Source of the DNA: Phycisphaerae bacterium
GTDB lineage: Bacteria > Planctomycetota > Phycisphaerae > Phycisphaerales > SM1A02
Assembly (NCBI GenBank): GCA_016873375.1
Contig: VGXJ01000137.1
Span: 1-5,387, forward strand
Length of the DNA: 5,387 nt
Reading direction: 5' to 3'
The stretch's first letter is position 1. Each line of letters begins with the position of its first letter. The notes below the pieces were generated by a model. The model worked only from the letters and a program-made list of their open reading frames with translations. It did no database searches and was not told the origin of the DNA. Both the position numbers and the translations under genes were made by a program. This document shows, piece by piece, positions 4,885 to 5,387 of this stretch.

Positions 4885-5387
4885 TCATGGATTTGGGGTC
4901 CGGGCCGGGGATGGCCCGGCGCCGAGCCATTCGTCTAGCTTCGACCACCGGCGGCGTCCGGAAATGTTTTTCACTGCGATGGCGACGGCTTTCTTCTGCC
5001 CGACCAGCACGACCAGCCGTTTGCCACGCGTGACGCCGGTATAGAGCAGGTTCCGCTGTAGCATGGCGTAGTGCTGCGTCATGACCGGGATGACGATGGC
5101 GGGATATTCCGACCCTTGGGATTTGTGGATCGTGGCTGCGTAAGCCGGCACCAGGGTGTCGAGCTCGCCGAAACCATAGGTGACGGTGCGGCCATCGAAA
5201 CTGGCGGTGAGCTCTCCGTCATCTGGATCTACATCGTCGATGTAGCCGATGTCGCCGTTATAGACCTCCTTGTCGTAGTCGTTCTCGATCTGCATGACCT
5301 TGTCGCCCGGAGCAAAGGTCCAGCCAAAACGTTCGACCTTGCGCTCGCCGGCCGGGTTCAGCGCCTTCTGCAGTTCGATGTTGAGCG
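4885..5387 (-). CDS. RecD2-like SF1 DNA helicase, C-terminal part (N-terminus beyond right edge)
   Basis: The last 166 residues of an ATP-dependent 5'-3' DNA helicase of the RecD/RecD2 (SF1B) type are visible, open to the right edge. In order there is 'LNIELQKALNPAG' and 'FGWTFAPGDKVMQIENDYDK' 'EVYNGDIG', the SH3-like region of UvrD_C_2/RecD proteins. Next is 'YAATIHKSQGSEYPAIVIPV' (the motif that contacts DNA and couples ATP hydrolysis), then 'RNLLYTGVTRGKRLVVLVG' with the motif VI arginine. The 'KKAVAIAVKN...RRRWSKLDEWL' end is typical of RecD2. A TraA-type relaxase-helicase fusion is the main alternative, but those end differently. The Walker motifs are outside the window. The last codons contain a GC-rich palindrome (4900-4919). 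The gene stops ten bases before the next gene. Confidence 0.88.
   Translation of the reverse strand, partial: LNIELQKALNPAGERKVERFGWTFAPGDKVMQIENDYDKEVYNGDIGYIDDVDPDDGELTASFDGRTVTYGFGELDTLVPAYAATIHKSQGSEYPAIVIPVMTQHYAMLQRNLLYTGVTRGKRLVVLVGQKKAVAIAVKNISGRRRWSKLDEWLGAGPSPARTPNP

Noticed and set aside
4900..4919. GC palindrome CCGGGCC-GGGGAT-GGCCCGG as a terminator
   Set aside because: It lies inside the helicase coding sequence with no T-run, and the next gene starts ten bases after the stop.

Overview
This is a GC-rich stretch of bacterial DNA. Gene content and codon use fit an alphaproteobacterium: an IS3-type element end, a rhizobial/sphingomonad-style large serine recombinase with its usual small partner genes, and a RecD2-like helicase. 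The genus cannot be fixed from the window. It reads as an accessory, remodelled region. Apart from the insertion-sequence remnant at the left edge (plus strand), every gene lies on the minus strand, so transcription runs from right to left.

From right to left on the minus strand: (1) the C-terminal part of a RecD2-type SF1 DNA helicase runs off the right edge (4885-5387). (2) Ten bases later comes a 289-residue protein of unknown function with several winged-helix-like segments (4005-4874), probably in the same operon and followed by a weak hairpin terminator. (3) Next is a recombinase module: two adjacent inverted repeats (3877-3922), a short fragment of the small gene that normally precedes these recombinases, a large serine recombinase that has lost its N-terminus and catalytic serine, and a ParB-like helix-turn-helix protein whose start overlaps the recombinase stop. 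(4) A Phd/YefM-type antitoxin follows with no toxin, and its C-terminal part appears frameshifted. (5) Its current stop codon overlaps the start of a Tat/lipoprotein-type serine hydrolase of the beta-lactamase/NylB-like family (534-1853).

On the plus strand at the left edge is the 3' end of an IS3-family transposase (1-335) with its probable terminal inverted repeat (346-369). The 164 bases between that IS end and the hydrolase stop hold no convincing gene, only a nested set of inverted repeats.

The main story is decay and re-wiring. A recombinase locus has been inactivated by an internal deletion, leaving its HTH partner intact. An antitoxin has lost its toxin and its own reading frame, and is now translationally joined to an unrelated exported hydrolase. 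I see no clear complete new defence or mobile system. The best candidates for something undescribed are the RecD2-winged-helix pair and the recombinase-linked HTH protein with the twin palindromes upstream of its operon.
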